Positions 19,065 through 27,379 of a stretch of 64,000 nucleotides of DNA are shown here, in pieces. The first letter of the stretch is position 1. Each line of letters starts with the position of its first letter. The stretch covers positions 62,001 through 126,000 of the forward strand of contig JABFQY010000006.1 of assembly GCA_013141415.1 (NCBI GenBank), in the 5' to 3' direction. The DNA comes from Kiritimatiellaceae bacterium (lineage in GTDB: Bacteria; Verrucomicrobiota; Kiritimatiellia; Kiritimatiellales; Tichowtungiaceae). The translations under genes were made by a program, and so were the position numbers. The notes under the pieces were generated by a model, which searched no databases, had not been told where the DNA came from, and saw only the letters and a program-made list of their open reading frames with translations.

Positions 19065-20039
19065 TTATTCGCTGATGATGACTTCTGTTCCGCGCGGAAT
19101 CAGAAGGTAAAGCTCTTCGACATCTTCGTTCAACATGCGGACGCAGCCATTACTGGTTTCCGCCCCGATGCTGTCACGCAACGGCGTTCCGTGAATACCA
19201 AATCCTTTAATGTCAGGTCGGGTCGCATCCTGAATCGACATCCAGCGCGTTCCTAAAATATTCCGCGGATCGCCAAACTTAATCGTGCCGCCGCCCGGAG
19301 GTGTCCAGTCGGGATTCGTCTGGTGTACGACGGTCTGAAATTTTCCGAGCGGTGTCTTACCGTTCACGCCAAGGCCGACAACATAACGCTTGAACAGCTT
19401 TCCGTTCATAGTCAGATCGAGCGTTTTGGTCGACTTATTCACCTGTACAACAAACGGCACGACAGGCATCAGCAGACGTCCGCCGGGGAAAATCGTATTG
19501 TTTTCCATCTTGTTCATCTTGCGAATCATCTCGACCGTGGTTTTGTTCAGCCGCGCAATCTTATCGAGCGAATCGCCGGGCTGAATGACATAACTCTTTT
19601 TCTCCGGCGTCAGCGTCTGGGAAAGGAAAAGCTGTACGTTAATACGCCCCTGAACGCGCATGGCGTTGTTCTTAAGGCTCTCGTCGCCAGCCGTTGCAAT
19701 CACTTCGCTGAGCAGATCGCGCGCCTGCTCCAGACTTCCGGCCGCAGCGAGACTCTGAGCACGGGTGAAAAGCTGCTGGGCGCGGGAATCAGTAGTGGAA
19801 ACGGCGGGCGCGGCTTGAGCGACCGGCGCGGGGGCCGGAACCGGAGTCTTAACCGGCTGGGCCGCCGGTTTTTCCTGAGCCGCCGACTTGGGTTCGGTCG
19901 CTTTAGCTGAACGGCTGTCCATCCACAGACACACGCCGATCACCGCCGCGGTTACCGCCAGCACAACCAGTCCGGTCTTAACAAACCTACCGTTGGGCTT
20001 GTGCTGCTCGTCATACGATTTTACAAAAATATCTGCCAT
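19065..20039 (-). CDS. L,D-transpeptidase with LysM domain and N-terminal membrane anchor
   Basis: The 324-residue protein has one membrane helix at residues 22-40, a Pro/Ala-rich spacer, a short helical region, a LysM domain ('YVIQPGDSLDKIARLNKTTV') and a C-terminal YkuD catalytic domain with HGTPLRDSIG and SNGCVRM holding the catalytic His and Cys. Such enzymes form 3-3 cross-links in peptidoglycan or attach proteins to it, in the periplasm. AGGA precedes the start. It lies divergent from the rhomboid gene and upstream of accA. Confidence 0.92.
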   Translation of the reverse strand: MADIFVKSYDEQHKPNGRFVKTGLVVLAVTAAVIGVCLWMDSRSAKATEPKSAAQEKPAAQPVKTPVPAPAPVAQAAPAVSTTDSRAQQLFTRAQSLAAAGSLEQARDLLSEVIATAGDESLKNNAMRVQGRINVQLFLSQTLTPEKKSYVIQPGDSLDKIARLNKTTVEMIRKMNKMENNTIFPGGRLLMPVVPFVVQVNKSTKTLDLTMNGKLFKRYVVGLGVNGKTPLGKFQTVVHQTNPDWTPPGGGTIKFGDPRNILGTRWMSIQDATRPDIKGFGIHGTPLRDSIGAETSNGCVRMLNEDVEELYLLIPRGTEVIISE

Positions 20040-20095
20040 TTTTACGTCCTGAGTCTCTGCAATTGGGTGGGGAAGTTAATTTAACCGGCTCCCTT

Positions 20096-20123
20096 TTGCA
20101 ATTCATTAAAAATTGGTTATGAT
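20096..20123 (+). promoter_or_regulatory. Promoter of the rhomboid gene, placed for a leaderless mRNA
   Basis: TTGCAA at 20096-20101, a 16-nt spacer and TATGAT at 20118-20123 lie seven bases before the ATG at 20131. The -10 box itself covers the alternative ATGs at 20119 and 20122, which argues against those starts. Confidence 0.5.
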
Positions 20124-20130
20124 GCCGACC

Positions 20131-20886
20131 ATGCGAACTGCAACTCAGGATTCTTACGGCAACCCGACCGAAATGACTTTCGGCGTCCAGCTGTTGCTCA
20201 TTATCAATATCGTCGCCTACGTCATTGAACACGTTTTGGGCTTTCCGCTGAGCCGTTTCGGTGCCCTACAAGCCGACTGGTGGACCACCTACAGCGTCTG
20301 GCAACTCCTCTCCTACCAGTTTATCCATCAGAGTTTCGGCCACCTGCTTTCCAATATGATGGGACTTTACTTCCTCGGCCCGGAAACCGAACGCACCATT
20401 GGCACCAACCGCTTTTTCGCCCTCTACTTCCTCAGCGGCATCCTCGGCGGACTTGGCTGGTCGCTTCTCTCGCCCTACGGCTCCTGCGTCGGCGCCTCCG
20501 GCGCCATCTTCGGCGTACTCGGTGCCTACGCCGCGCTCCACCCCAAACGCGAACTCATCCTCATCTTCTTTCCGTTCATGCCGATCAAAGCGTGGGTATT
20601 CGTCCTCCTGATCGGACTCTATGAATTCATGCACGTTCTCGCCGGGCCCGGCGGACATATCGCCAACGCCGCGCACCTTGGCGGCGGCATCGTCGGCTAC
20701 ATCTACGCCACCGTCATCGGACGCCCCGACATTATGCATAAACTCGGAAAGAAATTCCGGCCATCGAAAAAACCACCTGTCAGCCGCGCCGAAATCGACC
20801 GCATCCTCGATAAAGCTGCCCAGCAAGGTATGCACTCGCTGACGAGCCGTGAACGCGACCTGCTCAAACGCGCCGGAAAACAGTAA
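20131..20886 (+). CDS. Rhomboid-family intramembrane serine protease
   Basis: The 251-residue protein has six hydrophobic helices and the catalytic dyad: Ser123 in GASGAIFG and His182 in 'ANAAHLGGGIVGY'. 'FIHQSFGHLLSNM' supplies the conserved His and Asn of the second helix. A soluble tail with 'HSLTSRERDLLKRA' is common in bacterial rhomboids and is annotated as a small C-terminal helical domain. It cleaves membrane-protein substrates inside the bilayer; targets are unknown. ATGs at 20119 and 20122 are in frame but overlap the predicted -10 box, so 20131 is preferred. There is no Shine-Dalgarno sequence. Confidence 0.9.
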   Translation: MRTATQDSYGNPTEMTFGVQLLLIINIVAYVIEHVLGFPLSRFGALQADWWTTYSVWQLLSYQFIHQSFGHLLSNMMGLYFLGPETERTIGTNRFFALYFLSGILGGLGWSLLSPYGSCVGASGAIFGVLGAYAALHPKRELILIFFPFMPIKAWVFVLLIGLYEFMHVLAGPGGHIANAAHLGGGIVGYIYATVIGRPDIMHKLGKKFRPSKKPPVSRAEIDRILDKAAQQGMHSLTSRERDLLKRAGKQ

Positions 20887-20905
20887 AGCAAAAAGAAAGG
20901 TGACG

Positions 20906-21727
20906 ATGAAAAAACGAATACCGCACGGTTTAACCGTGCTGGCATGCATGTCGGTTCTACTAGCTTCCGCGTTCACCCATGCTGCTGCAGAAGAGTCACA
21001 GATAGAGGCCCGTATCTTCCAAAGCAAAGACGGCGGCACCATGCCTTACCGGATTCTCAAACCGGCCAATTACGATCCCGGTGTAAAATATCCGCTGGTG
21101 CTGTGCCTCCATGGCGCCGCCGGATGCGGAGCCGACAACACAAGCCGGGGAACAGAAGCTTTTACGGCCCTGTCGGCGCCGGAAGTGCGAAAGGCATATC
21201 CGGCTTTTCTTCTGACACCTCAATGTCCGTCCGGAAAACGATGGGTCAACACGCCGTGGAATGAAGGCTCCTATTCCACTACCAATATACCGGTCAGTGA
21301 GCAGATGAAACAGGTCATGGAAATTCTCGATTCCGTGGAAAAAGAATTCAGCATCGATCCGTCCCGCATCTACGTCACGGGACAATCCATGGGCGGTTAT
21401 GGAACCTGGGACATTGTTCTGCGTAATCCGCACAAATTTGCCGCCGCCGTTCCGGTGTGCGGTGCAGGCGACCCCGGTCAAGCAAAGAGTATCGCACACC
21501 TTCCGGTCTGGGCGTTTCACGGCGAGAAAGACCCAACGGTTCCGGTTGCCGGTTCGCGGGAAATGATTCGGGCTCTCAAAGAGGCTGGCAGTGCGGCCCG
21601 GTACACCGAATATCCCGGCGTCGGACATAGTTCGTGGACACCGGCATGGAAGGATAAAGAATTGATTCCGTGGCTGTTCAGTCAGCGGAAAGCAGTCGAA
21701 CCCGTCAGCAAGGCGATGGGTAAATGA
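20906..21727 (+). CDS. Secreted alpha/beta hydrolase (predicted esterase/peptidase, COG4099-like)
   Basis: The 273-residue protein has a signal peptide of about 26 residues, then an alpha/beta-hydrolase fold: oxyanion region 'LVLCLHGAAGCG', nucleophile elbow GQSMGGYGTWD, Asp in 'HGEKDPTVPV' and His in 'GVGHSSW'. This layout matches the secreted predicted-peptidase or feruloyl-esterase-like group often linked to polysaccharide degradation in PVC bacteria. The ATG at 20906 follows AAAGAAAGG. Its stop overlaps the sulfatase start (ATGA), so the two are translationally coupled and probably act on the same esterified and sulfated glycan. Confidence 0.85.
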   Translation: MKKRIPHGLTVLACMSVLLASAFTHAAAEESQIEARIFQSKDGGTMPYRILKPANYDPGVKYPLVLCLHGAAGCGADNTSRGTEAFTALSAPEVRKAYPAFLLTPQCPSGKRWVNTPWNEGSYSTTNIPVSEQMKQVMEILDSVEKEFSIDPSRIYVTGQSMGGYGTWDIVLRNPHKFAAAVPVCGAGDPGQAKSIAHLPVWAFHGEKDPTVPVAGSREMIRALKEAGSAARYTEYPGVGHSSWTPAWKDKELIPWLFSQRKAVEPVSKAMGK

Positions 21728-23157
21728 AAAAGCCGAATATCGTCTTCATCCTGATCGACGATATGGGCTGGAAAGATATCGCCTGCTGCGGCAGCGAGTT
21801 TTACGAAACTCCGAACCTCGACCGGCTGGCCGGTCAGGGTATGCGGTTCACCGATGCCTACGCATCCTGCCCCGTCTGCTCGCCGACCCGGGCGAGTATC
21901 CTCGCCGGAAAATATCCGGCAACGGTGGGAATCACCGACTGGATTGACTCGGACAATTATGTCCATCCGGCGCGCGGTAAACTCATTGATGTTCCCTACC
22001 TGAAGCAGCTGCCGACCTCCGAGTATTCGCTCGCCAAAGCGCTGAAGGCTGGCGGCTACCGCACCTGGCATGTCGGCAAATGGCACCTCGGCGGCGACGG
22101 ATACCTGCCGCAGAACCACGGCTTCGATGTCAATATCGGCGGCGGACGGCAGGGCTATCCCGGACCGGGCGGCTATTTCAGTCCATGGACCATTGAAGCG
22201 TTCAAAGACGTCGTCGTTCCGGACGGAACCGATCTCACCGACTACCTGACCGATCAGGCCATCAATCTGATTCGCGAAAAAAGCGATGCGCCGTACTTCC
22301 TGAATCTGTGGCACTACACCGTCCATACGCCTATTCAGGCCAAGGCGGACAAAATCAAAAAGTATGAAGACAAGGCCAAAGCCATGGGCCTCGATGAGAT
22401 GAAGACCTTCGAGGAAGGCGACTTCTATCCCTGCGAACACAAAAAGGATAAACGGATTCTCCGCCGCCTCGTTCAGTCCGACGCCGTCTATGCCGCCATG
22501 ATCGAAACGCTCGACGACAACATCGGACGTCTGATGGACGCCATTGAAGAATCCGGCGAAGCCGGTAACACCATCGTCATCTTCACCTCCGACAACGGCG
22601 GACTGGCGACCGCCGAGGGCTCGCCGACCTGCAACGCGCCGCTGGCGGAAGGAAAAGGCTGGATGTACGAAGGCGGCACGCGCGAACCGTTATTTATCCG
22701 CTGGCCCGGCGTGATTGACGCCGGCTCCGTCTGCCGCACACCGGTCACCAGCCCCGACTTCTACCCCACTCTGCTCGAAGCCGCCGGACTCGATCTGATT
22801 CCCGGCCAGCACGTTGACGGCGTAAGTTTTCTTCCGCTCCTGAACGGCGGAAAAATTCCGGAGCCGCGCGCCATCTTCTGGCACTACCCTCATTACGGAA
22901 ATCAGGGCGGAACGCCCGGCTCCTCCGTCCGGCTCGGAAACTACAAACTGATCGAATTCTTCGAAGACGACCGGATCGAACTCTACGGTCTGGAAAACGA
23001 TCCGGGCGAAACGCAAAACCTTTCCGGTAAACTGCCTGAACTTGCCCGAAGCATGCGGGAAACCCTGCATCAGTGGCAGCGGCACGTCGAAGCCAAAATC
23101 CCCCAGCCAAATCCGGAATGGAAAAACTGCATCGCAACCGTCCCGGTCGCCTTGTAA
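21724..23157 (+). CDS. Type I sulfatase with C-S-P-T-R site
   Basis: The 477-residue enzyme is an S1 sulfatase. It opens directly with the metal-binding strand 'NIVFILIDDMGWKDIACCGS', has the formylglycine site C52-S-P-T-R followed by ASILAG, then 'KWHLGGDGYLP' and 'FTSDNGGLAT'. The closest described types are N-acetylgalactosamine-6- or iduronate-type sulfatases, but specificity cannot be read. No signal peptide is visible, unlike the esterase it overlaps by four bases. Maturation needs FGE or anSME, neither of which is in the window. Confidence 0.92.
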   Translation: MKKPNIVFILIDDMGWKDIACCGSEFYETPNLDRLAGQGMRFTDAYASCPVCSPTRASILAGKYPATVGITDWIDSDNYVHPARGKLIDVPYLKQLPTSEYSLAKALKAGGYRTWHVGKWHLGGDGYLPQNHGFDVNIGGGRQGYPGPGGYFSPWTIEAFKDVVVPDGTDLTDYLTDQAINLIREKSDAPYFLNLWHYTVHTPIQAKADKIKKYEDKAKAMGLDEMKTFEEGDFYPCEHKKDKRILRRLVQSDAVYAAMIETLDDNIGRLMDAIEESGEAGNTIVIFTSDNGGLATAEGSPTCNAPLAEGKGWMYEGGTREPLFIRWPGVIDAGSVCRTPVTSPDFYPTLLEAAGLDLIPGQHVDGVSFLPLLNGGKIPEPRAIFWHYPHYGNQGGTPGSSVRLGNYKLIEFFEDDRIELYGLENDPGETQNLSGKLPELARSMRETLHQWQRHVEAKIPQPNPEWKNCIATVPVAL

Positions 23158-23167
23158 TTAAACCAAA

Positions 23168-25723
23168 CTACAGCTTTATCATTTCGAGCGCGGTTTCGGT
23201 GTCGAGGCCGCGGGTGACGCTGAGCAACAGCGGATTAGTCAGTTTCACGTCGCCGAGCAATACGCCGCCGACCACCTTGCCGTCTTTGAAGTAGATCTTC
23301 CGGTATTTGCCACTCAGTTCGTTGTACTCCATAATCTGTTCGTACTTTCCGTCACCGGCACCGAGGTCGCCGATGGAAAACAGCGAAGTGCCGAAGGCGG
23401 CCAGCGTCGCGCCGTAGAGTTTGCATGCGTAGGTTTTGTCATCGCCCGCAATATTGGCTCCGGCGACATTGCCTTGCAGCGACGCCGGTTCCCACAGTCC
23501 GCCGCAGCGTCCGTTGACGGCGGCGCAGTCGCCGACAGCGTAGATGCCGGAATCCGACGTCTGCATCCGTTCGTTGACTTCAATGCCGCGATCGACATGC
23601 AGTCCCGCCGCTTTCGCCAGTTCCACGTTGGGGCGGATGCCCGCCGAAACAATCACGATGTCGGCAGGAATTTCCTGCGGTGCGCGGGTTTTAAGTCCGG
23701 TCACTTTGCCTTCGCCGAGAATTTCTTCGACGTAAACGCCGTAATGAATTTCGACGCCGCTCTTCTGAATGATTTTGGTGAAGAGCGGTGAGCCGTCAGG
23801 ATCGAGCTGGCGCGGCAGTACCGACGGACAGGCTTCCAGCACCGTCACGTTGTGGCCGAGCCGGTGAAGCGCGTCAGCGGTTTCGAGGCCGAGCAGTCCG
23901 CCGCCGACAATCGCTACTTTTTTCGGTCCGCCAGCGAGCAGTCCGTTCAGACGGTCAAAGTCGGTCTTTTCGCGCAGCGCCACCACTTCCGTCAGATTCG
24001 CCCCCTGAATCGGCGGAATAAAACACGAAGCGCCGGTGGCCAGCACCAGTTTGTCGTACTTCACCGTTTTGCCATCGGCCAGCCGGAACGACTTGTCGCG
24101 CGGCGACAGGCTTTCCACCGTCACGCCGAGATGCAGGTTGATCCGGTTCTTTTCATAGAAATGTTCCGGATGAATAAAGTATTCGGTGTCTTCGACCTTG
24201 TCGGCCAGCGCACGGGTGAGCACCGGACGGTAATACGGCAACAGCTCCTCGCGGGTGTAGAGATCAATCTGCGCTTTGTCGTTGCGCTTGCGCAGCGCTT
24301 CGGCGGCGGCGAGCCCGCCCGCGCCGGAACCGATAATGGCGACGCGCATTTCACGGTCGTCGCGGAACGTGACGACTTCGGGCGTGTACTCGATAAACGC
24401 CTCCTGCCCTGCGCCGCAAACCGGGCAGTTCTGCGGCGGCATCGCCCCTTCGAACACTTCGCCACAGACGGTGCATTTCCAGTAGGTCTTGCCGGTAGCG
24501 TCGGTTTTCAATTTCACCCACTCCTCCTGAAGTTTCTTGCCGAACTTCTGTCCGTACTTGCGGGCCTTGGCGAGTTTGTCTTTGTTTTCCGGATTGAAAA
24601 CCGTTTTGAACGCGGGTTCGACGGTCTTCATGCGCAGCAGGCTCAGTCGGCCCATAACCATGTCCGGCCCTTCGCCGCTCCAGCCGTAGCTGCCGAAAAC
24701 GCCAGCGAGTTTGCCGCCTTCGGTGATGCCATTGAGTCCCATCGCCAGATTCATAATCGGCGGCAGCGCGTCGCCGTTGATCGTACAGGTGCCGAGCAGA
24801 AAGCCGTCGGCTTCTTTGATTTCCGCCAGCACTTTATCGTGATCTTCCGTCACCATATCGCGCAGACTGACGTCGGCATCGATCACGTCGCGGACACCGG
24901 CGCTGATTTCGCGTGCCAGCCGTTCACTGTAGCCGTAAGCGGAAACAAAGGCGGTGACCACTTTCGGTTTGCTGCGCTTTTCTTTTTTCGCCGGTTTGCT
25001 CCACTGATCGTAGAGGCCGATGTAATGCGGAATATCTTTGCGCAGTACCGGCCCGTGCCCGCAGCAAATCGTTTCGATCGCCAGCGGTTTGATGCGCTCC
25101 AGCGCATACTGCACATACGGTTTGAACGGCCCCATGATGCAGTTGAAGTAATACTGATACGCTGGGGTGAAATCCCCGTCGATCTGATCGTTGAACACCT
25201 TGTCGTCGGCGTAGTGACAGCCGAACGAGTCGCAGGTGACCAGCGTCTTGAGTTCCGGAATGTAGGTATAGATGGAATCCGGCCAGTGCAGAAACGGCAC
25301 GGAGAGAAACTGCAAATGGATGTCATCAATCGCAATCACTTCGTCATCAGCCACCGCTTTACCGGGAATTTCACGGTTGCAAATGTCGCGCAGATAACTT
25401 AGCGCCACGTTGGATGCGAGCACCTTGGCGTTCGGCGCGTAGTCGAGCAGCTTTTCCAGCGAGCCGGCGTGGTCGGGTTCGGTATGGTCGATCACGATAT
25501 AATCAATCGTCGCCGGATCGCAGACCTCTTTGATGTTTTCGAGAAACCGGTCGAAAAACTTCAGCTTCACGGTTTCAAACAGCACCGTGTGGTTTTCCGT
25601 CTTCAGGATGAAGCTGTTGTAGCTGGTTCCGTATTCCGTGAACATCACGATATCAAAAACCCGGATGTCATGATCCTGCACACCGACCCAGTAGAGATTT
25701 TCCTTAACCTTCAGCGCACTCAT
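23168..25723 (-). CDS. Flavodiiron-rubredoxin-rubredoxin reductase fusion (class F-type flavodiiron protein)
   Basis: The 851-residue protein joins a complete electron chain. Residues 1-400 are a flavodiiron core with diiron ligands H80-x-E82-x-D84-H85 and a flavodoxin domain ('VTAFVSAYGYSERLA'). Residues about 410-455 are a rubredoxin with CTVCG and CPVCG. From about residue 458 to the end lies an FAD/NAD(P)H oxidoreductase with 'VAIIGSGAGGLAAAEAL', a second GGGLLGLE dinucleotide motif and 'IYAVGDCAAV'. Such fusions, known mainly from Clostridia, reduce O2 to water directly with NAD(P)H. It should protect this organism from oxygen. It converges on the second sulfatase with a 10-bp gap. Confidence 0.94.
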   Translation of the reverse strand: MSALKVKENLYWVGVQDHDIRVFDIVMFTEYGTSYNSFILKTENHTVLFETVKLKFFDRFLENIKEVCDPATIDYIVIDHTEPDHAGSLEKLLDYAPNAKVLASNVALSYLRDICNREIPGKAVADDEVIAIDDIHLQFLSVPFLHWPDSIYTYIPELKTLVTCDSFGCHYADDKVFNDQIDGDFTPAYQYYFNCIMGPFKPYVQYALERIKPLAIETICCGHGPVLRKDIPHYIGLYDQWSKPAKKEKRSKPKVVTAFVSAYGYSERLAREISAGVRDVIDADVSLRDMVTEDHDKVLAEIKEADGFLLGTCTINGDALPPIMNLAMGLNGITEGGKLAGVFGSYGWSGEGPDMVMGRLSLLRMKTVEPAFKTVFNPENKDKLAKARKYGQKFGKKLQEEWVKLKTDATGKTYWKCTVCGEVFEGAMPPQNCPVCGAGQEAFIEYTPEVVTFRDDREMRVAIIGSGAGGLAAAEALRKRNDKAQIDLYTREELLPYYRPVLTRALADKVEDTEYFIHPEHFYEKNRINLHLGVTVESLSPRDKSFRLADGKTVKYDKLVLATGASCFIPPIQGANLTEVVALREKTDFDRLNGLLAGGPKKVAIVGGGLLGLETADALHRLGHNVTVLEACPSVLPRQLDPDGSPLFTKIIQKSGVEIHYGVYVEEILGEGKVTGLKTRAPQEIPADIVIVSAGIRPNVELAKAAGLHVDRGIEVNERMQTSDSGIYAVGDCAAVNGRCGGLWEPASLQGNVAGANIAGDDKTYACKLYGATLAAFGTSLFSIGDLGAGDGKYEQIMEYNELSGKYRKIYFKDGKVVGGVLLGDVKLTNPLLLSVTRGLDTETALEMIKL

Positions 25724-25739
25724 GTTCAGCTCCCACAGT

Positions 25740-26447
25740 TCAATTCTTTAAAATCATATTCCGCACCGCCTTTTCGGCGGCCATTTTTTCAGCTTCGCGT
25801 CGGCTGGATCCTTCGCCGCGATAGGCATAGTTTGAAACGGTAACTTCAACCAGATAGTGCCGGGCGTGATCCGGTCCGCTCGCTTCGAGAATCGTGTATT
25901 CCGGAACAGCATACCCTTTCTTCTGGGCGTATTCCTGAAGCATCCCCTTTGGATTTTCAATGGCCGGCCCCGCGTTTTCCAGGCACTGGAAAATATTGCG
26001 CTCAAAAAATTTCCGCGCGGCTTTCAGTCCGCCATCGAGCCAGACCGCGCCGAGCAGCGCCTCCAGAGCATCTTCGAGATTGGAATCGCGGTTCGCGCCT
26101 CCGCTGGCCGCTTCACCTTTACCCAGCCGCAGGTGCTCACCCAGTCCGAGCGAGCGGGCCGCGGACGTCAGCGCCGAGCCCGAACTGATCGCGCTTTTGA
26201 GTTTAGTCAGCTCGCCTTCCGCCGCCTGCGGATTTTTTTCCACCAGGATATCGGCGGCCAGCAGACCGAGAACCGCATCGCCCAGAAATTCGAGCCGCTG
26301 ATTATCGGTTTCCGCCTCCGGCATTTCATAACGGTACGATGGATGTGTCAGTGCCGTTTCCAGCAGAGTTTTTTTTCTAAAGCGGTATTCGATGCGCTTT
26401 TCCAGCGCCCGCTTGTCCTGAGTTTTGTCGAAGGAGAAAATTTTCAT
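25740..26447 (-). CDS. rnc: Ribonuclease III
   Basis: The 235-residue enzyme has the endonuclease domain with the signature NQRLEFLGDAVLG (residues 49-61) and 'EDALEALLGAVWLDGG', then a double-stranded-RNA-binding domain ending 'GEGSSRREAEKMAAEKAVRN'. It processes rRNA precursors and structured mRNAs. The ATG at 26447 is preceded by AGGA; an upstream in-frame extension to 26597 covers intergenic DNA and is rejected. It lies 16 bases upstream of the fused flavodiiron gene on the same strand. Confidence 0.96.
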   Translation of the reverse strand: MKIFSFDKTQDKRALEKRIEYRFRKKTLLETALTHPSYRYEMPEAETDNQRLEFLGDAVLGLLAADILVEKNPQAAEGELTKLKSAISSGSALTSAARSLGLGEHLRLGKGEAASGGANRDSNLEDALEALLGAVWLDGGLKAARKFFERNIFQCLENAGPAIENPKGMLQEYAQKKGYAVPEYTILEASGPDHARHYLVEVTVSNYAYRGEGSSRREAEKMAAEKAVRNMILKN

Positions 26448-26519
26448 GTTTATTCCTGATGTTTGGAAATTGAACCAGAAAAACCGGCTATTGGAAACCG
26501 TAACGGTAGTTTTTATGGA

Positions 26520-26548
26520 TTTACAGCCGGACAGTTTAAGTTTATGAA
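26520..26548 (+). promoter_or_regulatory. Promoter of the SHOCT-like lipoprotein gene
   Basis: TTTACA, a 17-nt spacer and TATGAA form a near-consensus promoter, followed by a leader of about 20 bases with AAAGGAA. Confidence 0.6.
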
Positions 26549-26575
26549 TGGTGCCGTTAGCGAAAGGAACTGCCC

Positions 26576-27328
26576 ATGAAAAGATTGAGTTTTGCATTAA
26601 CCCTGATCGTCCTGTCAGCCATTATCACCGGATGCACCCATCCGATGACCGTCACCAACCTGAACAACTACCACAACAAAACTATCGTCGCGCTCGATGA
26701 ACGTCTGCGGATCGGCATTCGCGCCAACGCCGCCGACCTCAACGGACACCGGTTCATCCACGCCGTCGGCCGCGACCTGCTCAAATACAACGCGCAATGC
26801 ACCACCGCCGTGGACAATACCAACGAATTTATCGACGTCATCGCCAACATCTCCGTCGTTTCCAAACAGCGCGGTTCCGGCTGGAACTTCTGGGCCGACT
26901 TCCCCGGCTTCCTGATCTGGTTCCCGTCGTGGCACGGCTATAACTACGATCTCATGTACGACATTGACGTAACGCTCAACGACGCCAAAACCGGCAAGCT
27001 CATTAACAGCATGTTCATTCCGGTCCGCCTCGACGTCAAACACGCCGACATCAGCCGCACCTGGGTTATGTGGTCTGTTCCTGTTATCAGTCCATTTTTC
27101 GGCGGTCTGCACAACATGACCTACGACGAAACCGTCACTCCGCTCGCCGAGCAGGAAGTTTCTCCGGTACTGGCCGACTACGTCGCTCAGGAAATCGCCC
27201 TCACTCTGCACTACTACAAATCTCTGCCGCGTGACCGCTTCGAAAAGCTCCAGCAACTTCTGGATGACAAACTCATCAGCAAAGAAGAATACGAGATGAA
27301 GCGCAAAGCCATCGTTGACGACATTTGA
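26576..27328 (+). CDS. Lipoprotein of unknown function with SHOCT-like tail
   Basis: The 250-residue protein has a lipoprotein signal ending at ITGC (Cys20). The central part has no family I can name. A Trp-rich hydrophobic stretch near residues 100-122 ('WNFWADFPGFLIWFPSWHGY') and another near 160-175 could touch the membrane. The C-terminal 'LQQLLDDKLISKEEYEMKRK' matches the SHOCT (short C-terminal) pattern seen in many oligomerising bacterial proteins. It is a single-gene unit with its own promoter and a strong terminator. Confidence 0.75.
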   Translation: MKRLSFALTLIVLSAIITGCTHPMTVTNLNNYHNKTIVALDERLRIGIRANAADLNGHRFIHAVGRDLLKYNAQCTTAVDNTNEFIDVIANISVVSKQRGSGWNFWADFPGFLIWFPSWHGYNYDLMYDIDVTLNDAKTGKLINSMFIPVRLDVKHADISRTWVMWSVPVISPFFGGLHNMTYDETVTPLAEQEVSPVLADYVAQEIALTLHYYKSLPRDRFEKLQQLLDDKLISKEEYEMKRKAIVDDI

Positions 27329-27346
27329 TCTTCTGCCGCTTCACGC

Positions 27347-27379
27347 AAAAAGCGCTCCGGTCTCCGGGGCGCTTTTTTT
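27347..27379. terminator. Bidirectional terminator between the lipoprotein gene and xerC/D
   Basis: A 14-bp stem (AAAAAGCGCTCCGG and its complement with one G-T pair) around a TCT loop is flanked by A and T runs, so it works on both strands. The minus-strand xerC/D stop codon lies in its T-run. Confidence 0.9.

Noticed and set aside
23852-25402. Plus-strand frame of 516 codons opposite the fused flavodiiron gene
   Set aside because: The minus strand encodes a clear multidomain enzyme across the whole stretch; the plus frame is a His/Arg/Phe-rich shadow.
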